Shown here: positions 34,251 through 42,913 of the stretch, one piece after another
Numbering within the stretch: position 1 is the first letter of the stretch
Layout of the letters: every line of letters starts with the position of its first letter
DNA from: Ruegeria arenilitoris
GTDB lineage: Bacteria; Pseudomonadota; Alphaproteobacteria; Rhodobacterales; Rhodobacteraceae
NCBI RefSeq assembly: GCF_013032855.1
Contig: NZ_WQDA01000006.1
Coordinates: 1 to 64,000, forward strand
DNA: 64,000 nt
Direction: 5' to 3'
Notes under the pieces: generated by a model
Database searches by the model: none
What the model saw: only the letters and a program-made list of their open reading frames with translations
What the model was told of the DNA's origin: nothing
Position numbers and translations under genes: made by a program

Positions 34251-34565
34251 TCAGTCTTTTTTGCCCACGTTCTCTTCGAACGCGACCTTGAAGGCGGCCT
34301 GTTTTTCGGGGCTGGCCGCGGTCTGGTATTTGGATTTCCACTCATCCATGGTCATGCCATAGAAAATTTCGCGGGCTTCGCCCTTGCCCATTTCGATGCC
34401 TTTTTCATTGGCCGCCTCTTGATACCACCGTGCCAGGCAGTTTCGGCAGAACCCGGCCAAGTTCATCATGTCAATGTTCTGAACGTCGGTGCGGTCCTGC
34501 ATCAGGTGTTTCTGCAGACGGCGGAAAGCGGCGGCCTGAAGTTCGATCTCGGTCTGGGGGTCCAT
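34251..34565 (-). CDS. DUF1244 family protein
   Basis: A 104-aa DUF1244 protein with the conserved series VQNIDMMNLAGFCRNCLARWY, including a CxxC pair, and GEAREIFYGMTMDEWKSKYQ. The function of the family is unknown. The start at 34565 (MDPQTEIELQAAAFRRL) is the family-typical one; 18 extra upstream codons are not. It converges with the dgcN operon. Confidence 0.85.
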   Translation of the reverse strand: MDPQTEIELQAAAFRRLQKHLMQDRTDVQNIDMMNLAGFCRNCLARWYQEAANEKGIEMGKGEAREIFYGMTMDEWKSKYQTAASPEKQAAFKVAFEENVGKKD

Positions 34566-34637
34566 GGTCGGGCTCCGGTTTGAAGGGATTCGATCCAGAC
34601 CTAGCAAGCCCGAGGCCATTGCACAACGCGCGCCGGT

Positions 34638-34877
34638 TCAGACCAGCTTGAGGGCAATCCAGGGCATCAGGCAGAAGATCAGGGTCAGTATCTTGTAGTT
34701 CGCAAGATACTTGAAATAGGCCTTTCTGACCTCGGCCTTTTCCATCTGGAACATGCGGCCGTGAATGGCAGCGATGCGGTCCTGCAGGGCCACCACCATC
34801 AGGGTCGACAGCAGCAGGACCGCAAAGTTCAAAACGGTCATCCAGCCGAAAAAGGCTGTCAGGGTTTCAGGTGTCAT
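34638..34877 (-). CDS. DUF6868 small membrane protein
   Basis: A 79-aa protein with two membrane segments (about 5-31 and 60-78) separated by a charged helix (DRIAAIHGRMF, KAEVRKAYFKYLANYKI). The pattern fits the DUF6868 family as I recall it; no function is known. A GGAGG site precedes the ATG. Confidence 0.75.
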   Translation of the reverse strand: MTPETLTAFFGWMTVLNFAVLLLSTLMVVALQDRIAAIHGRMFQMEKAEVRKAYFKYLANYKILTLIFCLMPWIALKLV

Positions 34878-34963
34878 GACGGCCTCCTTTCACCCCGAAA
34901 AATGGGGGCCGCCCGCGCGCCGCGCAAGAGGACAGGCGTCGTTTGGTCGCGGATTTTCCAGCG

Positions 34964-35701
34964 TTACAGCCCGCTTGCGGCCAGCGCGTCCTGCAGGATC
35001 GGCGCCAGCCGCTCGGCCCAGGCGCGTTGCCCGGAATGATCGGCGATCAGGTCGTTGCGCAGCTCGATCAGTGCGTTGGGACGGCCAAAAGCGGTGGCGT
35101 GCCGGTCGATCGCATCCCCGGGCAGTACGCCGGTATAAGGTTCGTTGACGCCGACGCACAGATCCTCCTCGGCCCGCAGCCGGTCGATCAGCGGGGCCGA
35201 GAACCGCTCGTCTGCGGTGTGCAAGATACCGACATGCCAGGGGCGCGGCGGGCGGCCCCGCAACTGGCGCGTGAAGGAATGCATCGAAACGATAACAGCG
35301 TGGGGCAGCGCGGCCGTCTTGGCCAGCGCCTCGTGATAGGGGCGATAGCACAGGTTCAGGCGCCGTTCGCGTTCGGCGGCGTCGGCGTGACGGTTGGCTG
35401 GAATGATCGACCCGTCATACAGTTTCATCAACAGCGTCGGGTCGTCCTCGCCCCGGTTCGGGTCGATCACCAGCCGCGAGAAATTGGCCGCGATCACCGG
35501 CGCGTTCAGGATCTCGCCCAGATGTTTTGACACCTCGTAGGCGCCTACGTCATAGGCGATGTGGCGCTCCATGTCCTCACGCGGAAGGCCTAGGTCGCCG
35601 CCGTTGATCTGCGGCGGTACGGTGTTGGTGGCGTGGTCGCACGTGATCAGCCAGCGGGACGGGCGATCCGCCCCGTGCACATAAAACGGAGTGTATGTCA
35701 T
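34964..35701 (-). CDS. N-formylglutamate amidohydrolase family protein
   Basis: A 245-aa N-formylglutamate amidohydrolase-like enzyme: ITCDHATNTVPP near the N-terminus, SMHSFTR (a metal or catalytic His) and LIELRNDLIADHSGQRAWAERL at the C-terminus. True HutG removes the formyl group in histidine breakdown, but stand-alone homologues are common in Rhodobacteraceae and their substrate is untested. It lies near the D-glutamate operon, which may or may not be meaningful. Confidence 0.85.
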   Translation of the reverse strand: MTYTPFYVHGADRPSRWLITCDHATNTVPPQINGGDLGLPREDMERHIAYDVGAYEVSKHLGEILNAPVIAANFSRLVIDPNRGEDDPTLLMKLYDGSIIPANRHADAAERERRLNLCYRPYHEALAKTAALPHAVIVSMHSFTRQLRGRPPRPWHVGILHTADERFSAPLIDRLRAEEDLCVGVNEPYTGVLPGDAIDRHATAFGRPNALIELRNDLIADHSGQRAWAERLAPILQDALAASGL

Positions 35702-35818
35702 GAGCCTGTCATCTAGTTTGCCGCAGGTGTAGGACAGTTGCCTCGGAAAGGGAATTGCGCAATAAGCAAACCGACCATTGTTTGCGGTAACATTCGACCA
35801 TCAAGGAGAGCAAGATCG

Positions 35819-37264
35819 ATGCGACGCCTGAGAAATGTGAAAATCGTGGCGACGCTGGGCCCGGCGTCCAACGACTATGATATGATCCGTGCTCTGCACG
35901 AGGCCGGCGCCGATGTTTTCCGCCTGAACATGAGCCATGGCAGCCACGACGAAATCCGTGAGCGCCACCGGATCATCCGTCAGATCGAAAAGGATCTCGA
36001 CAGTCCGATCGCCATTCTGGCTGACCTTCAAGGCCCGAAGCTGCGGGTCGGTGTGTTTGCGAATGATGCAGAAGAGTTGGTCGAAGGTGCCGCGTTCCGT
36101 CTGGATCTGGACGAAACTCCGGGCGATGTCAGCCGGGTCTGCCTGCCGCATCCCGAGATTTTTCAGGCGTTGGAAGCGGGGGCGCATCTGCTGGTCAACG
36201 ACGGCAAGATCCGGCTTGTGGTTGAGAAATGCGGCCCCGATTTCGCGGATTGCAAAGTTGAAATCGGCGGGACCATCTCGAACCGCAAGGGTGTGAACGT
36301 GCCCGACGTAGTACTGCCGCTGGCGGCCCTGTCGGAGAAGGACCGGGACGATCTGGAGTTCGTTTGCCAGCTGGGTGTCGACTGGCTTGCGCTAAGCTTC
36401 GTGCAGCGGGCCAAGGACGTGTACGAAGCGCGCGCCCTGGCCGACGGCCGCGCCGCCATCCTGTCCAAGATCGAAAAACCCGCCGCGGTCGAGGCGTTCG
36501 ACGAAATTCTCGACGCATCGGACGGCATCATGGTCGCCCGTGGCGATCTGGGGGTCGAACTCCCGGTCTCGGCCGTGCCTCCGATTCAAAAGCGACTGGT
36601 CCGCAAGTGCCGCGCCGCCGCCAAGCCGGTGATCGTTGCCACCCAGATGCTGGAAAGCATGATCGAAAGCCCGATGCCCACCCGCGCCGAGGTGTCGGAC
36701 GTCGCCACCGCCATCTATGAGGGAACCGACGCCATCATGCTGAGCGCCGAGTCGGCCGCGGGCTCGTATCCGATCGAGGCCGTTCAGACCATGAACAAGG
36801 TCGCGATCGAGGTCGAAGCCGACCCAACCTACAAACAGATCATCGACGCCTCGCGCCAGACCAAGGGAACGACCGTTGCCGACGGTATCGTGGCCGCGGC
36901 CCGTGAAATTGCCGAAAAGACCGACATCAAGGCGATCTGCTGCTTTACCCAAAGCGGTACCACCGCACTGCTCACCGCCCGCGAGCGTCCCGGTGTCCCG
37001 ATCATCGCCATGACGTCGCTGCGGGGCACCGCGCGGCGTCTGTGCCTCAGCTGGGGCTGTCACTGCGTGATGACGCCCGAGCTCGAGCGGTTCAAAAGCG
37101 CCGTGGTCAATGCGGCGCGCGCGGCGCGTGCCAGCGGGTTTGCCGGCGCCTCGGATCAGATCGTGGTGACCGCCGGTGTTCCGTTCAACGTGCCAGGCTC
37201 GACCAACATCCTGCGCGTCGCCCCCTGCGACGAGCGTCTGATCTACTCGACGGATCCCGAATAG
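35819..37264 (+). CDS. pyk: pyruvate kinase
   Basis: A 481-aa pyruvate kinase. Visible blocks: VKIVATLGPASND, FRLNMSHGSH, ILADLQGPKLRVG, ILSKIEKPAAVEAFDEI (catalytic Lys region), VARGDLGVELP and the MLSAESAAGSYPIEAV segment. The C-terminal allosteric domain is complete (CFTQSGTTALLTARERP). It catalyses the last step of glycolysis. The start at 35819 follows AAGGAGAG; a frame extending to 35738 has no such site. It converges with an Lrp-family gene two bases away. Confidence 0.96.
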   Translation: MRRLRNVKIVATLGPASNDYDMIRALHEAGADVFRLNMSHGSHDEIRERHRIIRQIEKDLDSPIAILADLQGPKLRVGVFANDAEELVEGAAFRLDLDETPGDVSRVCLPHPEIFQALEAGAHLLVNDGKIRLVVEKCGPDFADCKVEIGGTISNRKGVNVPDVVLPLAALSEKDRDDLEFVCQLGVDWLALSFVQRAKDVYEARALADGRAAILSKIEKPAAVEAFDEILDASDGIMVARGDLGVELPVSAVPPIQKRLVRKCRAAAKPVIVATQMLESMIESPMPTRAEVSDVATAIYEGTDAIMLSAESAAGSYPIEAVQTMNKVAIEVEADPTYKQIIDASRQTKGTTVADGIVAAAREIAEKTDIKAICCFTQSGTTALLTARERPGVPIIAMTSLRGTARRLCLSWGCHCVMTPELERFKSAVVNAARAARASGFAGASDQIVVTAGVPFNVPGSTNILRVAPCDERLIYSTDPE

Positions 37265-37266
37265 GA

Positions 37267-37752
37267 TCAGCCACCCGGTCCGCCGGGTCTTGCTTTGGCG
37301 CCGACAGGTTCTTTTACGGTCTCCATCACCGTGAAAGAGCTTGTCTGGTGTATCCCCGGAAGCTTGTTGATCTTGTCGCCCAAAACCGTTCGGAAATGCG
37401 CGATGTCCCGTGTCCGCACGGTCAGCATGTAGTCGAATGATCCGGCGACCATCAGGCAGGTTTCGATTTCAGGTACCCGTCGCACGGCCTCGTTGAAACG
37501 ATCCAGCGAATGTTCGGCTGTGGCCGTCAGCGAAACCTGCACCACCGTCAAGTGCCCCAGCCCCAGCCTCTCCTTGTCGATCACCGCACTGTAGCCGGTG
37601 ATGTACCCGCTCTTTTCCAGCCGTTTCACCCGCTCGGAACACGGCGTGTTGGTCAGGTTTACTCGGGCCGCCAGTTCGACTATTGGCAGGCGTCCATTGG
37701 CCTCAAGCTCGGCCAATATCCGTTGATCGATCTTATCCAAATCCCTGTCCAT
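37267..37752 (-). CDS. Lrp/AsnC family regulator
   Basis: A 161-aa Lrp-type regulator. Helix-turn-helix: VELAARVNLTNTPCSERVKRL. RAM domain: VSLTATAEHSLDRF and CLMVAGSFDYMLTVR. The C-terminal tail is Gly/Pro/Lys-rich and longer than usual. It is divergent from the USP-AGCS gene pair (189 bases), so it plausibly regulates alanine or glycine symport. Confidence 0.9.
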   Translation of the reverse strand: MDRDLDKIDQRILAELEANGRLPIVELAARVNLTNTPCSERVKRLEKSGYITGYSAVIDKERLGLGHLTVVQVSLTATAEHSLDRFNEAVRRVPEIETCLMVAGSFDYMLTVRTRDIAHFRTVLGDKINKLPGIHQTSSFTVMETVKEPVGAKARPGGPGG

Positions 37753-37941
37753 CAGGCAATTTCCCTGCGTTTTTGAGGTCTGGCGGCATATTTTCCTGAA
37801 AATAGACCGAAAAAATCTCCTTTTCCTAGTGATTTTTCCTGATACTTGACCGAAGGGCAGTCTTGTAAAACGAGTTCCAGGTTCCGGCTGCCCTGCCGGG
37901 GGCACGGGCCCCGGCCAAATCAACAAAAACGGAGGAACGAG

Positions 37942-38379
37942 ATGACAACGAAAATTGTCATAGGACTGGACGGGACAGAGACCGGGGATCGCGCGGTCGG
38001 CTTTGCCAAGGATCTGGCAAGTCGGATTGGATCGTGTGAACTGCTGGTTGCCTATGTCATCGAATGGTCGCCCTATACTTTCCAGACTCCCGAGGAGAAC
38101 GCCCTGCGGCACAAGCGGCGCGAGGAGGAGATCGCGCTTGCCACCAGCCGCGTGGTGGAACCCGCCGTCGAGGCCCTGAAGGCCGCAGGCTTCAGCGCCC
38201 GCGGTATTGTCCGCCATGGCGATGTGGCCGAAACGCTGAACGCGATCACGGTCGAAAACGGCGGATCGCAGATCGTCGTGGGACGATCCTCGGCTGACGG
38301 CATCAAAAAGCGAATCTTCGGCAGTTCGACCCAGAATCTGGTCATGCACGCCGACGTTCCGGTCACAGTCGTGAACTGA
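37942..38379 (+). CDS. universal stress protein (UspA family)
   Basis: A 145-aa UspA-domain protein starting [18 protein letters not shown], with the C-terminal ATP-binding motif [29 protein letters not shown] interrupted by normal family variation (G-x2-G-x9-G-S/T). It is an ATP-binding stress or regulatory protein of the cytoplasm. GGAGGAACGAG precedes the ATG. It lies 14 bases upstream of the symporter gene and is probably co-transcribed, an arrangement where the USP may modulate the transporter. Confidence 0.92.
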   Translation: MTTKIVIGLDGTETGDRAVGFAKDLASRIGSCELLVAYVIEWSPYTFQTPEENALRHKRREEEIALATSRVVEPAVEALKAAGFSARGIVRHGDVAETLNAITVENGGSQIVVGRSSADGIKKRIFGSSTQNLVMHADVPVTVVN

Positions 38380-38393
38380 CGGGAGGAGCAGAC

Positions 38394-39947
38394 ATGAAAT
38401 CGATCAAAACCCTGGGCCTGTCCGGTGCGGCCGCGGCCCTGCTGGCCAACCCCGCATTTGCGCAGGAGGCCCCCGGTCTGGATGAAAAGATCAACCAGAC
38501 CTTCGCGAATCTGACGGGCCCCTTCGTCAGCTTCATCTTCGCACCTTTTCCGGGGACGAGCTTTCCCTGGATCGTGATGTGGCTGGTCGTGGCCGCGACG
38601 GTGTTCACGCTGTATTTCGCCTTTGTGCAGATGCGGTTCTTCAGCCATGCGATCAGCCTGGTCAAAGGTGACTATTCCGACCCCAACGATGCGGGCGAGG
38701 TCAGCCACTTCCAGGCGCTGGCAACGGCGCTGTCCGGTACGGTCGGCCTGGGCAACATCGCGGGCGTCGCGGTGGCCGTCGGCATTGGCGGACCCGGTGC
38801 GACCTTCTGGATGATCCTCGCCGGCCTTCTGGGCATGGCGTCGAAATTCACCGAATGTACGCTGGGTGTGAAGTACCGCAACGAGTACGAAGACGGCACC
38901 GTTTCGGGCGGCCCGATGTACTATATGTCCAAGGGCTTTGCCGAACTGGGTCTGCCCGGCGGCAAGATCCTGGCGGTCCTGTTCTCGATCTTCTGTATCC
39001 TTGGCGCGCTGGGCGGGGGCAACATGTTCCAGGCCAACCAGGCGCACCAGCAGATCGCGGGTATCGTCGGTGACTATCCCGGTTGGATCACCGGCCTGGT
39101 CTTCGCGGCCGTGGTGTTCATGGTCATCGTGGGCGGCCTGAAGTCGATCGCCCGCGTGACCGAGAAGGTCGTGCCGTTCATGGGCGTCCTGTATGTCGCC
39201 ACTGCGCTGGTCATCATCATCATGAACGCCGACATGATCGGCTGGGCCTTCGGTCAGATCTTCGCTGGTGCCTTCACCGGTCTGGGTGTTGCCGGCGGCA
39301 TGGTCGGTGCTCTGATCCAGGGCTTCAAGCGCGCCGCATTCTCGAACGAGGCAGGCGTTGGCTCGGCGGCCATTGCACACTCGGCTGTCCGCACCAAGGA
39401 ACCGATCACCGAAGGCTTTGTTTCGCTGCTTGAGCCGTTCATCGACACCGTGGTGATCTGCACCATGACCGCGCTGGTGATCATCATCACCCAGCAGCTG
39501 GTGATCGACCCGGCAACCGGCCTGTACGTGCTGAACGAAGCCGGCACGGCGATCGCAACCGTGGATGGCAACTCGGGCGTCAGCCTGACTTCGGCCGCCT
39601 TCGGCAGCGCCTTCAGCTGGTTCCCCTACATCCTGGCCATCGCGGTGATCCTGTTCGCCTTCTCGACCATGATCAGCTGGTCCTACTATGGCCTCAAGGC
39701 CTGGACCTACCTGTTCGGCGAGGGTCACACCAAGGAGCTGGTGTTCAAGATCATCTTCTGCGTCTTCGTGGTGATCGGGGCTGCGGCCAACCTGGGTCCG
39801 GTCATCGACTTCTCGGACGCGGCGATCTTTGCCATGGCCGTGGTCAACGTCTTTGCGCTCTACTTCCTGATGAAAGTGGTGCGTCAGGAACTGGCCTCGT
39901 ACAGCGCGCGACTGAAAAGCGGCGAAATCCGAAAGTTCGCCGACTGA
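38394..39947 (+). CDS. sodium:alanine (glycine) symporter, AGCS family
   Basis: A 517-aa inner-membrane AGCS transporter with about eleven hydrophobic segments. It has an N-terminal signal-like extension ([24 protein letters not shown]), the [19 protein letters not shown] motif, the [20 protein letters not shown] motif and an [10 protein letters not shown] segment. It imports alanine or glycine with sodium. The N-terminal signal peptide before the first membrane helix is found in a subset of the family. It is co-transcribed with the upstream universal stress protein. Confidence 0.93.
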   Translation: MKSIKTLGLSGAAAALLANPAFAQEAPGLDEKINQTFANLTGPFVSFIFAPFPGTSFPWIVMWLVVAATVFTLYFAFVQMRFFSHAISLVKGDYSDPNDAGEVSHFQALATALSGTVGLGNIAGVAVAVGIGGPGATFWMILAGLLGMASKFTECTLGVKYRNEYEDGTVSGGPMYYMSKGFAELGLPGGKILAVLFSIFCILGALGGGNMFQANQAHQQIAGIVGDYPGWITGLVFAAVVFMVIVGGLKSIARVTEKVVPFMGVLYVATALVIIIMNADMIGWAFGQIFAGAFTGLGVAGGMVGALIQGFKRAAFSNEAGVGSAAIAHSAVRTKEPITEGFVSLLEPFIDTVVICTMTALVIIITQQLVIDPATGLYVLNEAGTAIATVDGNSGVSLTSAAFGSAFSWFPYILAIAVILFAFSTMISWSYYGLKAWTYLFGEGHTKELVFKIIFCVFVVIGAAANLGPVIDFSDAAIFAMAVVNVFALYFLMKVVRQELASYSARLKSGEIRKFAD

Positions 39948-40128
39948 TGACACCAACCGGGGCGGCACCGCTGCCCCGGTTCCCGACCCCGGTGCAAAAA
40001 GCATCCGAACGGGTCAAAAACCCCTTGCCAGCATGACCGAACTTGCGTAAACGGCGCATCTGATCGCGCGACCGGCCGATGTGGCATGCCGAGTCGCGTT
40101 TCGTACCGAACCCTGAAAGGAGACGGAA

Positions 40129-40329
40129 ATGCCCAAGATGAAGACAAAATCGAGCGCCAAGAAGCGCTTCAAGGTGACCGCGACCGGTAAGGTCATGTCA
40201 GCTCAGGCCGGCAAGCGGCACGGCATGATCAAGCGGACCAAAAAGTTCATCCGCGACGCCCGTGGCACCACCACCCTGTCCGCCCCCGACGCCAAGATCG
40301 TCAAGGGCTACATGCCCTACGACCGCTAA
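40129..40329 (+). CDS. rpmI: 50S ribosomal protein L35
   Basis: A 66-aa L35: [20 protein letters not shown] start, [20 protein letters not shown] and a C-terminal MPYDR. AAAGGAGACGG is a strong ribosome site. It is followed by rplT 14 bases later, the universal pair. infC is not upstream here. Confidence 0.97.
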   Translation: MPKMKTKSSAKKRFKVTATGKVMSAQAGKRHGMIKRTKKFIRDARGTTTLSAPDAKIVKGYMPYDR

Positions 40330-40343
40330 GAGGAGATACCGAT

Positions 40344-40709
40344 ATGTCCCGCGTTAAAGGTGGAACCGTAACTCACGCCCGTCACAAGAAGGTCATCAAG
40401 GCCGCCAAAGGTTACTATGGCCGCCGCAAGAACACCTTCAAGGTTGCCCGTCAGGCCGTCGACAAGGCCAACCAGTACGCAACCCGCGACCGCAAGAACC
40501 GCAAGCGCAACTTCCGCGCCCTGTGGATCCAGCGCATCAACGCCGCTGTTCGTTCGCATGACGAAGCTCTGACCTATTCCCGCTTCATCAACGGCCTGAA
40601 CCTGGCCGGTATCGAAGTGGACCGCAAAGTCCTGGCTGACCTGGCCGTGCACGAACCGGAAGCGTTCGGCGCGATCGTCGCCAAGGCACAGGCCGCTCTG
40701 GCTGCCTGA
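40344..40709 (+). CDS. rplT: 50S ribosomal protein L20
   Basis: A 121-aa L20: [40 protein letters not shown], and [21 protein letters not shown]. It is an early assembly protein of the large subunit. It has a GAGGAG ribosome site and is followed by a terminator. Confidence 0.97.
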   Translation: MSRVKGGTVTHARHKKVIKAAKGYYGRRKNTFKVARQAVDKANQYATRDRKNRKRNFRALWIQRINAAVRSHDEALTYSRFINGLNLAGIEVDRKVLADLAVHEPEAFGAIVAKAQAALAA

Positions 40710-40737
40710 TCCTCTTTCGAGAGACAGTGAAAGAAAG

Positions 40738-40761
40738 GCCGTCCCGTTCGGGGCGGCTTTT
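40738..40761 (+). terminator. Rho-independent terminator of rpmI-rplT
   Basis: The 8-bp stem GCCGTCCC/GGGGCGGC (one G:U) has a GTTC loop (40738-40757) and is followed by TTTT. Confidence 0.85.
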
Positions 40762-40764
40762 GTG

Positions 40765-41535
40765 TTACGAAAGGCGCGTTCCCAACAGTTCTTTGGCCTT
40801 ATTGGCAATAGCCTGTGCGAATCCGCTTTCAACTTCAGGGGCCAGCCTTAGATGGATATCAGTCCCTCCTGCGCAAAACGATGGTTTTGACAGCCCTGGA
40901 CGTTCCTTCAGACCAGTTGTCTTACGTAAGTCGACGTATGGGAAGTTTCTTGCCTGAGCTGCCTCGCTCAGAGCCGTGGTAAGCTGAGTGTTGAGCTGAC
41001 GGTGAACGTCGGTTGTGATCTTACGCAGACGCAGGGCCCGCACCACCTGCCGTTTCATAAGCCCGAGTTCCTGATGAAGATTTCTGGCGACCATTCGGTG
41101 CAAGGCCGCCGTTTCGTGCAGTGTCGAAGTGTTCAGTCCCTTTATTAAAAACGGCCGACCATCCGCGACATCTTTGCAGGCGTCAAGATAGGAACCCAAT
41201 TTAGCAATCCGCGTCTCAAGAGCGCTTTCCAAATTGATAGAATCGCGCAGGGCAACGAAGTAGCAGCTTAGTTCAGCGTCAACTTGCCCGAAGCCAAAAA
41301 CTAAAAAGTCAGGGTTCAGGCGCTTTATTGCTTTGCTTGCTTGCACAAAAGGCGAGTTTTGATGATCCTTTTGTCGAAATCCAGCAGCGGTAGCGCCTTT
41401 TATGCTCAATAGGTGGGTCGCCTTGAAACCGGGTACTTCGGCGGGACAAAGGCGGCCATACTTAAAACGAGAGTTTTCAGGCTTTGAGCCGATGAGACGA
41501 GTGTGTGAATCCCCGATGCACAATAGGGCAGACAT
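40765..41535 (-). CDS. SGNH-hydrolase-like protein, unknown
   Basis: A 256-aa protein. The N-terminal CIGDSHTRLIG resembles the GDS block of SGNH hydrolases (Ser in GDSH). A C-terminal GGTDIHL could supply the DxxH-like Asp and His, and FLVFGFGQVDAELS occupies the region of the third block. No signal peptide is seen. The family assignment is tentative. The gene is more AT-rich than its neighbours and alone between rplT and a small ORF, so it may be a later acquisition. Confidence 0.5.
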   Translation of the reverse strand: MSALLCIGDSHTRLIGSKPENSRFKYGRLCPAEVPGFKATHLLSIKGATAAGFRQKDHQNSPFVQASKAIKRLNPDFLVFGFGQVDAELSCYFVALRDSINLESALETRIAKLGSYLDACKDVADGRPFLIKGLNTSTLHETAALHRMVARNLHQELGLMKRQVVRALRLRKITTDVHRQLNTQLTTALSEAAQARNFPYVDLRKTTGLKERPGLSKPSFCAGGTDIHLRLAPEVESGFAQAIANKAKELLGTRLS

Positions 41536-41664
41536 GGCAGGCCTTGGGACAAATTACATGTTTGTTGCAGTTTCATGCGGCGATGTAGTTAAGTTGCTTA
41601 GTACCCAATAGCAGAAAAGATCGACGACGAAACCTACTGGTTAATCCGTTGATTGCTGGAAGTG

Positions 41665-41844
41665 CTATTTGGGGCCCTTCTTCATCAATTGCGCCGCAAA
41701 CGCCACGCCATTTCCCGGTCCGGCATAAGTCACCATGATCACATCATCCAGAAAGACCCCGTTGAATAATCCCGACGACACGGCTTCCCATGAAATCCTC
41801 GCTTTGGTCAGAACAAAGCGGGTGGTGTCGTCGCTGGGGTGCAT
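41665..41844 (-). CDS. small hypothetical protein (59 aa)
   Basis: The 59-aa frame from the ATG at 41844 has AGGAGG 10 bases upstream, the main reason to accept it. The sequence ends in a moderately hydrophobic stretch (NGVFLDDVIMVTYAGPGNGVAFAAQLMKK). A longer reading to 42018 crosses a terminator and is less likely. No family recognised; low confidence. Confidence 0.35.
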   Translation of the reverse strand: MHPSDDTTRFVLTKARISWEAVSSGLFNGVFLDDVIMVTYAGPGNGVAFAAQLMKKGPK

Positions 41845-41890
41845 GCCTCTCTGGCCTCCTGATCCCCATTCGCTAAACACCGAAAGAAAT

Positions 41891-41917
41891 GTCGCCCCAC
41901 AAGGGGCGGCTTTTTTT
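41891..41917 (+). terminator. orphan Rho-independent terminator
   Basis: The stem GTCGCCCC/GGGGCGGC has an ACAA loop and is followed by seven T. No plus-strand gene ends just upstream, so it may belong to an unseen transcript or be left from a lost gene. Confidence 0.6.
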
Positions 41918-42016
41918 GATGCCTGAGTGCCTGCTTTTTTGCGCAGGCAGACAATTAGACCAAAAACCGCTAGGCTTGCACGTGCTGAATTGACCAACAT
42001 TGGTTTTGCGAGTGCC

Positions 42017-42793
42017 ATGCTTGAATTTGATGCAGCAACAACGCGTCTACTCGATAGCGTGTATCAAGGTGCCGATGTCACCCGGCGGCGGCGAGGGTCT
42101 TTTGACGCGTTGCGACCAGCCCCGGGTGATACCATTGCGGACGTTGGATGCGGCAACGGTCTTTTGACATCAGAGCTCGCGCGGGCGGTTGGTCCGACCG
42201 GGCGTGTTTTGGGGATCGATCCAAGTGAGGCGATGCGGAGTTCCGCCAAAAACCGCTGCCATGAATATGACTGGGTCCAGATCATGGAGGGTGAGGCAGG
42301 CCAACTTCCGGTCGAGGATGCGTCACTCGACAAGGCGGTATCGGTTCAGGTTTACGAGTATTTAGACGACATTGCCGCCGCGGTGGCGGAGGCCCATCGC
42401 TGTCTCAGGACGGCTGGTCTGCTTGTCGTGGGCGACATCCATTTCGACAGTCTGGTTTGGTACAGTGATGATCCGGCAAGAATGGATCAGATGATAAAAG
42501 CCTGGGACGAGCACTTTGTCGGGAGAGACGTGCCCGCACGACTGCCACCGATATTGAGAGACGCGGGTTTCACTGTGGAAAGCATCACGCCGATCACGAT
42601 TTGCGATAACGAACTCCGGCCAGATGGGCTGGCCAATATGATGATCACCCTGATGAAAAGGTTTGCCGAGTCCAACAAGCTCGTTCCGGATCAGGAAGCC
42701 AAGGAATGGGCGGATGAGCAGAGATCCTTGGCCGCGAGGGGCCGGTTTTTCTTTTCGCTAACTCATTTTGTCATCAGCGGGCGCAAATCCTAG
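42017..42793 (+). CDS. class I SAM-dependent methyltransferase
   Basis: A 258-aa methyltransferase of the UbiE/Methyltransf_11 type. Motif I is IADVGCGNGLL, followed by GRVLGIDPSEAMR (acidic ribose-binding Asp), a motif resembling DASLDKAVSVQVYEYLDD, and AHRCLRTAGLLVVGD. The C-terminal part is variable. The substrate is unknown. The start at 42017 is the Met before the conserved N-terminal helix; an upstream frame to 41927 crosses the orphan terminator. It converges with tpa. Confidence 0.8.
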   Translation: MLEFDAATTRLLDSVYQGADVTRRRRGSFDALRPAPGDTIADVGCGNGLLTSELARAVGPTGRVLGIDPSEAMRSSAKNRCHEYDWVQIMEGEAGQLPVEDASLDKAVSVQVYEYLDDIAAAVAEAHRCLRTAGLLVVGDIHFDSLVWYSDDPARMDQMIKAWDEHFVGRDVPARLPPILRDAGFTVESITPITICDNELRPDGLANMMITLMKRFAESNKLVPDQEAKEWADEQRSLAARGRFFFSLTHFVISGRKS

Positions 42794-42853
42794 ACTTTGG
42801 TCTGGATGCGCTGATTGACTCAATCAAAGGCTATTGCCTGAGCAAATGGAGCT

Positions 42854-42883
42854 AAAAAAAGAAACCGGCGCGAAGAACGCCGG
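42854..42883 (-). terminator. Rho-independent terminator after tpa
   Basis: Read on the minus strand, CCGGCG/CGCCGG forms a stem around a short loop (42865-42883) and is followed by seven T (42854-42860). It lies 30 bases after the tpa stop. Confidence 0.8.
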
Positions 42884-42913
42884 CTTCACTTGGTCTTTTA
42901 TCCCGCGCTGGGT

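Noticed and set aside
38073-40004. 643-aa minus-strand frame opposite the symporter
   Set aside because: It is a shadow of the high-GC AGCS and USP genes on the other strand; it is rich in His/Asp/Gln repeats typical of antisense frames.
41665-42018. 117-aa version of the small minus-strand ORF
   Set aside because: The N-terminal half crosses a terminator hairpin; the shorter start with AGGAGG is better supported.
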